A stretch of 53,620 bases of DNA. Source: Phaeoceros laevis. Taxonomy: Eukaryota > Anthocerotophyta > Anthocerotopsida > Notothyladales. Below are positions 44,879 to 53,620 of this stretch, piece after piece; position 1 is the stretch's first letter; every line of letters starts with the position of its first letter. The position numbers and the translations under genes were made by a program. The DNA lies in contig JBNGIQ010009419.1 of NCBI GenBank assembly GCA_049999765.1, positions 1 to 53,620 on the forward strand, in the 5' to 3' direction. Under the pieces are notes generated by a model. The model made no database searches and was not told the origin of the DNA. It was given only the letters and a program-made list of their open reading frames with translations.

Positions 44879-45850
44879 GTTTCAACTGTAATAGGAAAAG
44901 AGTGATGTCTAAAATAACAACTCAAAGGGGCCATCAACACCATCGCTACCATTGGCTCTATAGGCAAGGCCAGACACTCATTCATGACATTAGGATCATG
45001 AAATAACCAACCTCGTGCACCAAAGGCTTACAAGCATAAGGCTCATACCGAATGACAAACAAATAACAGAGACAGGCGCTCATGCTTCGTATGTAGACAA
45101 CAAGAGAATGAAAAGCATGGTGACAGGATGCACTCGCTCTTGGCTGGTTATGCCTGGTCAGGAGTGCATACAAGAGTGCATATAATTTCAGGCTTTACTT
45201 TTTCAAGTTGCTTTGGTTTCACCTGTGCCTGCGTTGCTTTAGCTGCAGGTAACTAGCTTGTTTTAGAAGTTCTTTTTGTGGTCCCTCTTGGGCCCGGTTC
45301 CAGATGCAGGCTGTAGCAGCTCCCTAGCGGGATTCCAGCAAGACTTGCGGCCCTTGGCCTCCATCATTCAAGTCGCTGCTGCTGGGCAGCTGCTTGGGTG
45401 CTGATCGATAGGAGAGAGGGAGGGAGCTAAAGCGAGAGGCTGGCCGCTAGGGCACTCAGTGTGCGCAAGTATCATCTTCAGGTCAGGACGCCGCGCGCTG
45501 GAGAGTGGCTGTACCGCTTTATGCGGAAGTTCATAGCTGCTGATGTTCTAAGTTGTGTGCGTGTCACCTGGATTCGAAGCGGGACTCACCCGTTCACGGG
45601 TTTTTAAGTTAAACTTTTCAAGTGTTCTTTGCGATTTCATTCACTTCAAACCAAAACTCACGAATCTACTTGCGCAGACTGCATGTGCCAATTTCTGGCA
45701 ACAATCTGTCATTGTGGTGACCGATTGTTAGTAGATCTGTTTGGGACGTGAATTTCCCGTAGCAGTGCGATTGTGCTGTAAATTTGACAGCCATGTTGGC
45801 TGTGGCTGATTTCTTGTTTTCTGTGAGCTTGTCTCAAGGCAGCAGTCAGC
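44879..45850 (+). other. Presumed 5' LTR/leader of the second element
   Basis: No gene is seen. The next element's Gag starts at 45851, so its 5' LTR and leader should lie here, but without the 3' LTR in the window I cannot set the borders. A possible junction is TGTCA-CC-TGGATTCGAAGC near 45563-45580 (LTR end, then TGG of a primer site). A small palindrome ACCCG-TTCA-CGGGT follows it. Both are tentative. Confidence 0.3.
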
Positions 45851-47890
45851 ATGGCAGGACGAGGGCAAGGAGGTTCTGAATCCAACAAGCCTTACTGGCA
45901 GCGGGCTTCAACCCGACTGCCACCTCTCAAGCAAAGACTTGTCGCCATCAAGGAGCCAGCTCTCACTGAAGGAAGCTTTCAGGGTTCTACCTCAGCAGCC
46001 AGCCAGGCAGCACCCATCAAGGAGGAGTATTTTGGGCAGGACGTGCCTACGTCAGGTTCTGACCTAGACTCCTGGTCTGATGAGGAGGAGGATGACAAGT
46101 CAGACAGGAGCTTGGAGCTATACCTACCACCAAGAGATCCGTCAGCATCACTAGTGCCGGTACCCACATCGATTTCCATCATGGATTTTGGTGGGTGTAT
46201 CAGTTCCACTAAGATTGATAGATTTAGTGGTAGGCCGGGTACTGTATCCCTCAGGGAATTCAAAGCCTGCTTTTATTCCATGTGTGATGAGTGGGAGATG
46301 AAGTTACAGCATCACTACACATCAAGGTATGCATTCAAGATGTTGGCTAGGTATCTGACTGAGGAAGCACAACTGTTGTATTTCGACCATAGGCCCGGTT
46401 TAATGAGGGATGTTGAGGTTCCTAACCCCTTGTATGCTGAGGCCATTGCCCAAGCATCCCAAGCTGCATTGCAGACAGCTGTGACAACGGCCACCGCTGT
46501 TCGTGTTACTGATTCAACTGTGGCCATACCGACTTCAGTTGCTCTTACGGGAGCTCAGCTTTTGGCAGCCACACAAGGGATTTCGCCCACCACACAGGTC
46601 CCTGCGGAGCCAGATCCTGTTGGAGCATTTTTTACAGTGTTGGAGCGGGAGTTTCCTACCAAGAGCACAGAGAAGATTCAGGAGTTGCGTAACATCACAA
46701 GACAGAAGGGTGAGACCTTGAAGATGTTGTATCGAAGGGTTTTGCGGCTGGTTCAAGAGACTGGGAGTGCAACTCCGCAAGGAGCTGCACAAAAATTCCT
46801 TAGGGCTCTTAAAACTGACCCTGTTCTGCATGCCAAGGTGAAGGATATGGTCTTTCATGACCAAGGTGATGCCTACACCTGTGAGGATGTCTATTTGGCT
46901 GCTGAGCGCTATGAAATGGCGAATGCTCACTATGATGCTCATGAGGAGGATGTACCCAAGCGCACCAACCATAGCCATCGGGATCATGGTCATGGGAAGG
47001 GGAAGGCAGCAGTCCGCATGCCGGCTATGGCTAAGAGCCAGTTCAACACCAAGACTGTGAATGCGGCAATTGCTACAAGTGCTAGTGGTCAAGCTTATGG
47101 CTGCAACTATTGTGCAAGCACCGAGCATTTTGCTCCGCAGTGTCTATGTCCACCTACCAGTCTACATTGCAGCTTTTGCGATAAAGATGGGCATGTCGAA
47201 GCAGTATGCTTCAACAAGCATCCGGAGAGGAGGACTCTTAGGTTGCCTAAGAATGGTGCTGGGACAGATGCAGGGAAGTCATCCAAGCCAAACACTTTTG
47301 CAGCAACTCCTGCTGCAGCAGTCAAGACTGCTAAGAAACCAGCAGCCAAGGCTAAGCATGTGCAGGAAGCCAATCAGGCAGATGCAGCAAAGAGTGCTAA
47401 TTTATCTGCAGAGATTGAAGCCTTGAAGGCGCAAGTTAAGGTTTTGACTGTAAGCATGGCAGCAAGGTCTGCAGCTACGGCATCTTCGAGCAATCAGCAA
47501 GGCACTTCTCAAAGGTATGGATTACCTTATGATGCATGTATGGCCCTGGGTGATGAGAATGTTCCTGACAGAGCTGCCAGGTTTCGTGAGTATCGACGCC
47601 AACTGGAGGCAGAAACGGAAGCTTTGCGCAATCTTAATTTTCATGAACGTCCACAGACGCGTGGAGTTGGTGTCCCTAATCGGGCCATGGCAGAGATTGT
47701 GTTGTCTACACTGTTGCCACTGCCAGATTATGAGGCTGTCGGTGATCACTTAGCAGGATCTGTTCCAAGGAGGTTGGAAGACCAGCATGAAGAGGTTTCT
47801 GCGTTAGATGTTGGTGCAGCCACAAGGAGGCATGCATCCAAGGTCCCGGTACTCAGGCACGGCCGGTCACACGCGCTAGAGGCGCCAGGG
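45851..47890 (+). CDS. Gag polyprotein of the methyltransferase-bearing element
   Basis: It starts MAGRGQGGSE with an acidic stretch (SDEEEDDKSDRS), then a capsid-like part from KIDRFSGRPGTVSLREF through VLEREFPTKSTEKIQELR and RRVLRLVQETG, as in retrotransposon Gag. Two zinc knuckles follow: CNYCASTEHFAPQC (47102-47143) and CSFCDKDGHVEAVC (47168-47209), both CX2CX4HX4C, for RNA packaging. A Lys/Ala-rich segment and a short coiled coil (EIEALKAQVKVLTVSM) come next. The frame stays open to 48151, but after about 47890 its composition no longer looks like protein and the signal passes to the next frame, so the true end is probably near a frameshift at 47880-47896. Confidence 0.85.
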
Positions 47891-47895
47891 CAGCC

Positions 47896-49128
47896 TTGCC
47901 AATGTCCTTTGAGCAAATGCCCTTGGAGCAGGAAGCCAGATCCAGCAGCGGTACCCCGCCAGAGCTCAAAGCTGCGCGGGACGTTTCTCTGCCAGCTACG
48001 CCTGAAGAGGAAGCTGTGCCGGGGGATACCTCGGTGGTGCCACACCTGGCCATTGATGGCAGAGGAGGTGTGCATGGTTTTGCTGCGAGTGATAGGGAAG
48101 CCGGGCCGCCGAGCTCGCGCGATGGAGGCTTGGACGGCAGCAGGGCGGTGAGCCCTGATTCTATGCGCAAGGGCAGCAACATGCGTGAGGGAGAGTCAAT
48201 CTCCAAAGGCGCCTTGGTGCCTGAATCCATGCGGGCAGGCGGCAGCAGGCCAGGCGTGTCGCTTGTGTCCGATTTTGCTGCGGGTCACAGGGAATCAGGG
48301 TCTTTGAGCTCGCGGGATGAAGCCTTGAATGACAGCAGGCCTGTGATGCCCAATCTCGTGCGAGAGGGCAGCAGTAGCGCGATTGAAGGGCGCGCGCCCA
48401 CGATCCCTAGTTCAGGGAATCCAGCAGCTGCAGGGAACAGGTTCACGCTTCCCGGTCCGGGAAATTCCGCAGCGGCTGCAAGGAACGGGTTCTCATTGCC
48501 GGTCGCGTCACCTGATGCAAGCCATGGATTCGGGAATGATCCTGTGAATTTACAAGATGAAATTGTGAATTCGAGCAGGGCTTTCATGCCCATACATGCG
48601 CGAGAGATTAGCAGCAGGCCGAGTGGCGAGCCAGATCCGTGGGATTTGCAAGGAGAGGCTGCGAATTCCAGGGCCTTTGTGCCCGTGATTTCACGAGAAG
48701 GCGGTAATGTGAAGCACCCATCACGGGTTTTCACGCCACCATCAAGTGGAGAGGCAGCAGCGCCTGGCCAGGAGCGCGACGGGGTTTTCGTTCGCGACGG
48801 GATTTTTGATCCCGCAATTGTGCAAGGAGGTGGTGACGGGACGGGTTCATCCCGCGACGGCATGCTGCTGGGAACGTCACTGCCCGCACAGGATTCTTCT
48901 AGGGCTTTTGTGCCCATTTCAGGGAGTAGCAATGTATCTGATTTGGCGCGCGAATTCGCGTCACCAGCAAGGGACGGCAACGCACTGCGTGCACATGATC
49001 CGTCCTGGGTTTCAGTTCAAATGTCTGAATTTTTATCGCATGCCAAATTTCTTGACAAAGTGATGTTGGTGCCACTGTTTTCTCTTCAGGAATTACGGGT
49101 TACAGCTGGTGCAACGCCTCGAATCTGA
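47896..49128 (+). CDS. Ser/Arg/Gly-rich linker between Gag and protease
   Basis: A 410-codon open frame shifted relative to Gag and PR. It is low-complexity and repeats short units such as SRAFMP, SRAFVP, SSRDG and SREGG (about every 25-60 residues), in a disordered Ser/Arg/Gly/Pro background. No enzyme motif is seen. Both flanking frames agree with each other but not with it, so either two indels bracket it or frameshifting is used. It could be a Gag-Pol tether or a nucleic-acid-binding tail. It is unlike anything in the neighbouring chromovirus. Confidence 0.6.
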   Translation: MPMSFEQMPLEQEARSSSGTPPELKAARDVSLPATPEEEAVPGDTSVVPHLAIDGRGGVHGFAASDREAGPPSSRDGGLDGSRAVSPDSMRKGSNMREGESISKGALVPESMRAGGSRPGVSLVSDFAAGHRESGSLSSRDEALNDSRPVMPNLVREGSSSAIEGRAPTIPSSGNPAAAGNRFTLPGPGNSAAAARNGFSLPVASPDASHGFGNDPVNLQDEIVNSSRAFMPIHAREISSRPSGEPDPWDLQGEAANSRAFVPVISREGGNVKHPSRVFTPPSSGEAAAPGQERDGVFVRDGIFDPAIVQGGGDGTGSSRDGMLLGTSLPAQDSSRAFVPISGSSNVSDLAREFASPARDGNALRAHDPSWVSVQMSEFLSHAKFLDKVMLVPLFSLQELRVTAGATPRI

Positions 49129-49870
49129 GGTTCAGGAATATGAAATGATGAGCACTTTCGTTGCTAGCATGCAGCAGGATGAGGCATGCGAGATTTCAGA
49201 CCAGTCAGCAGAAGGCACGCCACCTTTGGTGCCGATTTTTCACAAAGCTGTGCCCAGGAGGGCAGCTGTAGCTATTGTCGGCATGGAGGAAAATGGCAAG
49301 GAGAGTATGCTGGTTGCTGAAGCAGATGCTGTGCAATTACTGACTGCATCGAATGTGTTGGGAATGGAGATGCTATATCAGAACAAACCCGTAAGTAGTG
49401 CATCATTGCACAATCTTGCAAAGGGGTTGCATGTCATTCCAGCAGGCGAAAGAATGACTGTTAACTTAGGGGCAGTCCTAGTTGACAACCGTGAAGGGGT
49501 CGTTACCATTAATGGGTTAGCTCCTCACGTGGCATTGCTTGACACAGGTGCCCAACCTGTCATTCTGGGCAAGGCCTTTGCAATTAAGCTGGGCTTGGTG
49601 GGTGATGCTCTGCAGGACTCCGCATGGAGGATAAGGACTGCAGGTGGCCAAGTGGAAAAGGTGCATGGAGAGACCACAGGGTGTCTCAGCATATCTTTTA
49701 ATTCAGGGACTGCACAAGCTGTGAATTTGCACTTGCGATGCTTGGTAACTTCTGCTACCAATTACGATGTCCTTACAGGTCAGGAGTTTCTCTTTCCGCC
49801 AGGTGTCACCATTGACAACTGGACGGAACAGGCCTACTATAGGATCGATTGGGAGGGACAAGGCAGGTAG
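49109..49870 (+). CDS. Retroviral-type aspartic protease of the second element
   Basis: The frame holds a short coiled region, then the protease core HVALLDTGAQPVILGKAFA with catalytic DTGA at 49541-49552, a flap-like segment, and YDVLTGQEFLFPPGV, resembling the hydrophobic-Gly end motif (ILG-type) of the family. It would cleave the polyprotein. It ends at TAG 49868-49870, directly followed in the same frame by the methyltransferase region, so the stop may be read through or be a single mutation. Confidence 0.85.
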   Translation: MQRLESEVQEYEMMSTFVASMQQDEACEISDQSAEGTPPLVPIFHKAVPRRAAVAIVGMEENGKESMLVAEADAVQLLTASNVLGMEMLYQNKPVSSASLHNLAKGLHVIPAGERMTVNLGAVLVDNREGVVTINGLAPHVALLDTGAQPVILGKAFAIKLGLVGDALQDSAWRIRTAGGQVEKVHGETTGCLSISFNSGTAQAVNLHLRCLVTSATNYDVLTGQEFLFPPGVTIDNWTEQAYYRIDWEGQGR

Positions 49871-51265
49871 TTGGGTTTCATTCCGCTTGATTTGCATGGG
49901 ATGCAGATGGGTAACACAGCGTTGACAGCACTCAAGGAGGCCTGTGCCTCCACATTTGAGTTGCTTGAGGCAGCAGATTGTGAGCCTGAGGAGGAGTTTT
50001 TTGATGCGACCCCCGTTTTTGCTGCTGCAGTGTACATAGACTACAAGCCAGAAACTTTGCAGCTGCCTAAGACCAGCAAGATTGCGTTGCAAGAGGCTCT
50101 GCACCAGCTGGAATCTGTTACTACCAAGGGTGAGCCACAAGTGGCCGTGCACCCAATTTTGAGGGCCACTATTCAGTGGCAACCCCCACCAGAAGGTATC
50201 ACGGTTGTGGAGCTCTTTGGAGGTATCGCAGCAGGGTTAGAGGCCTTATTGAAAGCTGGAATGAGGGTTCGTAGGTACGTTTATTGTGATAATTCTGTAC
50301 CAACTAGGTTGGCAGCAGCTGCAAGGATAGAACAGCTGCAAAATGCTTTTCCTAGTCAGCTGCATGAGTCAGTATGTTCAGGTGCTTTCAGCACCTTTCC
50401 TCAAGATGTTACGTTAGTTCAGAAACAGCATTTGCAGCTGTTGGGAGACATACATCTTATTGTAGCGGGTTGGGAGTGCCAAGGCCTCTCGCAAGCTGGC
50501 AGTGGAAAAGGTCTCTCAGATGAACGAACAGGGCTCTTTGCTGATCTGGTCAGAATCCTTGGTTGGGTGCAGGATGTGAACCCCAATGTTGGGTACATTC
50601 TCGAAAATACGCTGGCGCAATTTGATGCTCGGGAGTCAGTAAGGCATGATTTCTCAGTGATCCAGCATTTTATTGGTGAACCAGTGCTTGTTGACGCTGT
50701 TCAGTATGGATCATGTGCACACAGGTTGGGCAATATGTGGACAAACCTTGCACCTGCACAACTTTTGCAGTTGTCATTGCAGCATGTTGTCAGAGATCCG
50801 GCACTCAAGGTGGCTAGTATTCTGGATGAGGATAGCAGCTGCAAGCCAGTTTTGCGTTTTGAAAAGAACGCTTGGGCTGCTGTGAACAGGCCAGGCTCTC
50901 CTAGAGCGGCTTGGCCGACCTTGGTCTCATATCCGGGCTCTCATGCCTTTAGAGGAGAGGGCACAGGCATGGTGCATAGGCATGCCACTGATCAGTGGGA
51001 AACTCCTACTGCAGAGGAGCGGGAGCGCGCAATGGGGTTCCAAACGGGAACAACAGCTCACCGCAAATTAAATCAGCCTCAACGTAAGTCTTTGTTAGGC
51101 AAAGCTATGAATATGAATGCTCTCTCGTGGCTTGTCTCGACATGCTTGGTCTTTCAAATGCTGAAAGGTGTATCATTCAGCCGCAAGCCATCCTATTCGG
51201 CTCCAACATGGCATCCTGACTTTGTATATTTGCCATGTGGCGGTCGTTATAGTTATATGCCTGCT
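49871..51265 (+). CDS. C5-cytosine DNA methyltransferase domain of the retroelement
   Basis: The domain spans about 50201-51140 and would transfer a methyl group from S-adenosylmethionine to cytosine C5. Motif I: VVELFGGIAAGLEALLKAG (AdoMet binding, from 50204). Motif II-like YCDN. Motif IV: GWECQGLSQAG, with the catalytic Cys codon at 50477-50479; the usual Pro before Cys is Glu. KGLSDERTGLFADLVRIL follows, as in DNMT3/DRM (KGL..TG.LF). Motif VI: ILENTLAQF (50600s; ENV becomes ENT). Motif VIII: SCAHRLGNMWTNL (50711 on), resembling the AAHRARYFWGNL block of DNMT3. Motif IX-X: TPTAEERERAMGF and LLGKAMNMNALSWLV. The frame is intact. A preceding segment (49871-50200) links it to PR. The N-terminal chromatin-reading domains of host enzymes are absent. 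Confidence 0.93.
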
Positions 51266-51282
51266 GGGGGGGGGGGGGGGGG
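51266..51282 (+). repeat. G17 homopolymer at the methyltransferase-RT junction
   Basis: Seventeen G in a row. Upstream, the methyltransferase frame reads SYMPAG into the run; downstream, the RT polyprotein (PNFRFSDVSLCPSARHM) is in another frame. One extra G (18) or two fewer (15) would join the two frames. It could be a slippery site, a natural length variant or a sequencing error. Confidence 0.9.
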
Positions 51283-53620
51283 TTCCCCAATTTTCGTTTT
51301 TCTGATGTTTCTCTCTGTCCAAGTGCTCGTCATATGCCTGTCCAGGGCACCAGCTATGCATCGTTTTTGGCTGAAGCTCAAGGCTTGGCGCAGCAAGGAG
51401 CAGGGCACCCTCCAGACAAACCTAAAACAGCTGCAGAGTTTTCATGGACTCTAGGTCCACAGCTCAGAGCTGAGGAGAAGGAGAAGCTGAAGGCATTGTT
51501 GGCTAGGAGGCGAGGATGCTTTGCATTCTCCATGAAAGAGTTAGGAAGGTGTAATGTGCTCAAGTTCAAGCTGAATTTGACAGACAACTATCCGATTTTT
51601 AAGCGTAGGCACAGGCTAAGCAAGTATGAATGGGAACTTGTAGATGCTCGGTGTAAGGAGCTGTATGAGGCAGGGCTGATCAGGCCATCTTCATCAAGTT
51701 ACGCTGCAGCAACTGTGCTTCCGGCAAAAAAAGATAGTCAAGGGTTGTGGACGGAGAAGAGGATGTGTGGCGACTATCGACTTTTGAATCAGGTTACGCC
51801 ACAAGATCGCTACCCAATGCCCACACCGGAAGAGATCTTCGATAGTGTGGGAGGGTCCAGGTATTTCTCCATTTTAGACTTGAGGCAAGGCTTCAATCAG
51901 ATCTTGTTAGAGGAGGAAGATTGCTGTAAAACTGCATTTCATGCTAGCAACCAGCTGTGGGAATGGCTGGTCATGCCATTTGGGTTGAAGAATGCGCCTG
52001 TTACTTTTCAGAGAGTGATGGATCAGGTTTTGAGTGGTTCAGATCATCTAAAGTGTTATGTGGATGATGTGTTAGTACATAGCAACACATTTGAGGACCA
52101 TTTGGCGCATTTGAAAGACTTGTTTAGCAGGTTGAAGGCAGCCAATATGCGCTGCCACTGCCACCCTTCTAAGTGTGAGTTGGCAATGGACACGGTGATG
52201 TATCTTGGGCATCGCATTGTGCCTGATGGCATTATGCCTCACTTGGCTAAGGTGGACGCCATTAACAAGGTACAAGAGCCACAAGATGTGTCTAAGCTGA
52301 GAGCATTCATAGGTTTGTGCAATTATTATCGGGTGTGTGTGCCTGAATTCATAGGATTGCCAAGCCATAGTATGACTTGCTCAAGAAGGAAGCTCGTTGG
52401 GTGTGGGATGCACCATGTCAGGCTGCTTTCGAGAGATTGAAGCAGGCCTTGACTGAAAAACCTTTGCTTCGTAGGCCAGATTTCAGCAAGAAGTTTATCT
52501 TGCATACTGACTGGTCTGGTCTAGGGATAGGCGCTTTGCTGTCTCAACAGGATGAAGGAGATCAAGAGCATGTCGTGGCTTATGCCTCTAGGAGCAACAA
52601 CAAGGCAGAATCCAACTATTCTTCGTATGAAGGGGAGTGCTTAGCAGTTGTTTGGGCAATCCAGCATTTTAGGCCTTACTTGTATGGGCAGCATTTCACA
52701 CTACCAGCCTCTTCGCTGGCTCATGGTTAACGACAAGCTCAGTGGAAAGCTTGCTAGGTAGGCGCTTATTCTGCAAGAGTATGATTTTGAAGTGGTCCAT
52801 AGGACCAGGGTGACTCACCAGAATGCTGATACTTTATCACGCAACCCTGGTTCATCTGCTGTTGACCTAACTGATGCTAGAATGGATTTTGATGAGGACG
52901 AAGTTACATTGACAAGTTCAGCTGCCTTTTTGTCACTATTGGTCAATGTTGTGCAGGTCAGCACCTCCAAACGTCGTCATGATATTTGGCAGGATGCTAA
53001 CACCATGCACTTTTTGCAGCAGGGTGACTTTCCAGCAGGGGCAAATGCAGCAGAGCGTGACCGGATCAAGCAGCGTGCCAAGCGGTATTCATGGCGGGCA
53101 GATCACTTGCTACGTATGCTGCCAGTTGGAGAAAGAGTTGTGCCTGCTATTCAGGATAGGCATGCTCTGATTCAGCAAGTGCATGCTGATCTTGGACACT
53201 TTGGAGTGAAGCTTACATATAGTTTGTTAGCTCCACATTATCATTGGATTGGTATGTATACCCAAGTTCGGGATGTTGTGGCCAGATGTGTTCATTGTGA
53301 TCGAGTTAGAAGTTCATTTAATGACAGATCTGCTAAGCTGCAACCCCTGCCCATCCAAGGATTGTTTTACAGGTGGTCTTGTGATCTTGCTGGAGAATTG
53401 CCGGAGACCCCTAGGGGAAATGTGTACATCATAGTTATGGTGGAGCATTTTTCCAAGTGGGTGGAGTTAGTGGCACTTCCCGACAAGTCTTCACATAGCA
53501 CCAGCCAGGCTTTTCTCAATCAGGTTCTTAGTAGGTTCGGTGCTTGTGCTGAATGCCTCACTGACCAGGGGATTGAATTCAGGGGAGAGTTTCAGGATTT
53601 GCTTGATCATGCGCTTGTTG
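51283..53620 (+). pseudogene. RT-RNase H-integrase of the second element, damaged and cut by window end
   Basis: RT: KRMCGDYRLLNQVTPQDRYP, WLVMPFGLKNAPVTFQRVMD and catalytic YVDD at 52057-52068. Near 52357 the frame slips by one base and a TAG interrupts the AKP.YDLLKKEARW stretch (52366-52368 region). RNase H continues with ILHTDWSGLGIGALLSQQ and YEGECLAVVWAIQHFRPY, then another indel near 52700 and a TAG in place of a Trp near 52758. IN: HADLGHFG and CVHC zinc-binding residues (about 53180-53305), then the core WSCDLAG and LTDQGIEF; the third acidic residue is outside the window. This copy is therefore unlikely to make an intact RT. Confidence 0.88.

Larger units (their letters stand above)
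45851..53620 (+). mobile_element. Ty3/gypsy-type retroelement carrying a DNA methyltransferase, 5' part
   Basis: Order: Gag with two CCHC knuckles, a long Ser/Arg-rich linker, PR (DTGA), C5-cytosine DNA methyltransferase, RT (YVDD), RNase H, and IN with its zinc-binding part and the first two acidic residues of the core; the window ends inside IN. RT-RH-IN order places it with Ty3/gypsy. PR and methyltransferase share one frame, split by one TAG (49868-49870). The RT frame is reached across a G17 run (51266-51282). RT/RNase H contain further damage. The 3' LTR lies outside the window, and sequence style and Gag differ from the neighbouring chromovirus, so it is a separate family. Confidence 0.92.

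Noticed and set aside
45565-45600. Possible tRNA gene around GGATTCGAAGC
   Set aside because: Only a T-arm-like core is present, with no cloverleaf; it fits a primer-site idea better.
1-53620. CRISPR arrays, prokaryotic operons, phage or plasmid functions
   Set aside because: No regularly spaced repeats or prokaryotic genes; split genes with GT-AG introns show a eukaryotic nuclear genome.

Overview
The window is nuclear DNA of a green plant of the streptophyte line. The genes are split by short introns, mostly about 60-200 bp, with GT-AG borders. The gene set is plant-like: an early light-induced protein (ELIP), a FORGETTER1-type Strawberry-notch protein, a plant-type AsnRS with an organelle presequence, a plastid UPF0301 protein, UFL1 and the proteasome ATPase RPT2. 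The compact introns fit a streptophyte alga or a bryophyte-grade plant better than a flowering plant, but I cannot name the species.

Layout. 1-4.6 kb: a broken PHD-finger exon, a 161-bp direct repeat, a strong hairpin and unidentified or decayed coding sequence. 4.6-5.7 kb: an FSP1/AIFM2-like oxidoreductase (minus). 6.8-7.7 kb: a two-exon ELIP gene (minus) with a TATA box and ACGT/G-box elements upstream. 8.3-15.9 kb: FORGETTER1 (minus), for which I traced 32 exons in consistent phase (about 1282 aa). 17.9-20.6 kb: AsnRS (plus, 8 exons, 643 aa). 21.0-22.0 kb: the UPF0301 protein. 22.6-27.35 kb: UFL1 (minus, 20 exons, about 804 aa, with two apparent GC-AG introns). 27.8-29.8 kb: RPT2 (plus, 6 exons, 445 aa), head-to-head with UFL1. 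34.1-36.7 kb: an 847-aa zinc-finger protein next to a 400-N assembly gap.

From 39.4 kb on the window is retroelement. A complete but decayed Ty3/gypsy chromovirus (39450-44878) has TG...CA LTRs, a 5-bp target-site duplication, an initiator-Met primer-binding site, gag, pol and a chromodomain-like end. It is followed by the 5' part of a second, much larger Ty3-type element that runs off the window.

The standout is this second element (about 45.85 kb to the end). Between its aspartic protease and its reverse transcriptase it carries a full C5-cytosine DNA methyltransferase domain: motif I, a catalytic Cys in motif IV, an EN motif VI, an AHR motif VIII and motifs IX-X, with a DNMT3/DRM-like flavour. 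The gene order is Gag - Ser/Arg-rich linker - PR - DNA methyltransferase - RT - RNase H - IN. The methyltransferase is open throughout. A single in-frame TAG separates it from PR and a G17 homopolymer separates it from the RT frame, while the RT-RNase H part carries stops and frameshifts. A retroelement with its own DNA methyltransferase could methylate its own copies or alter the host methylation landscape. As I recall, comparable elements were reported only in dinoflagellates and the charophyte Klebsormidium.
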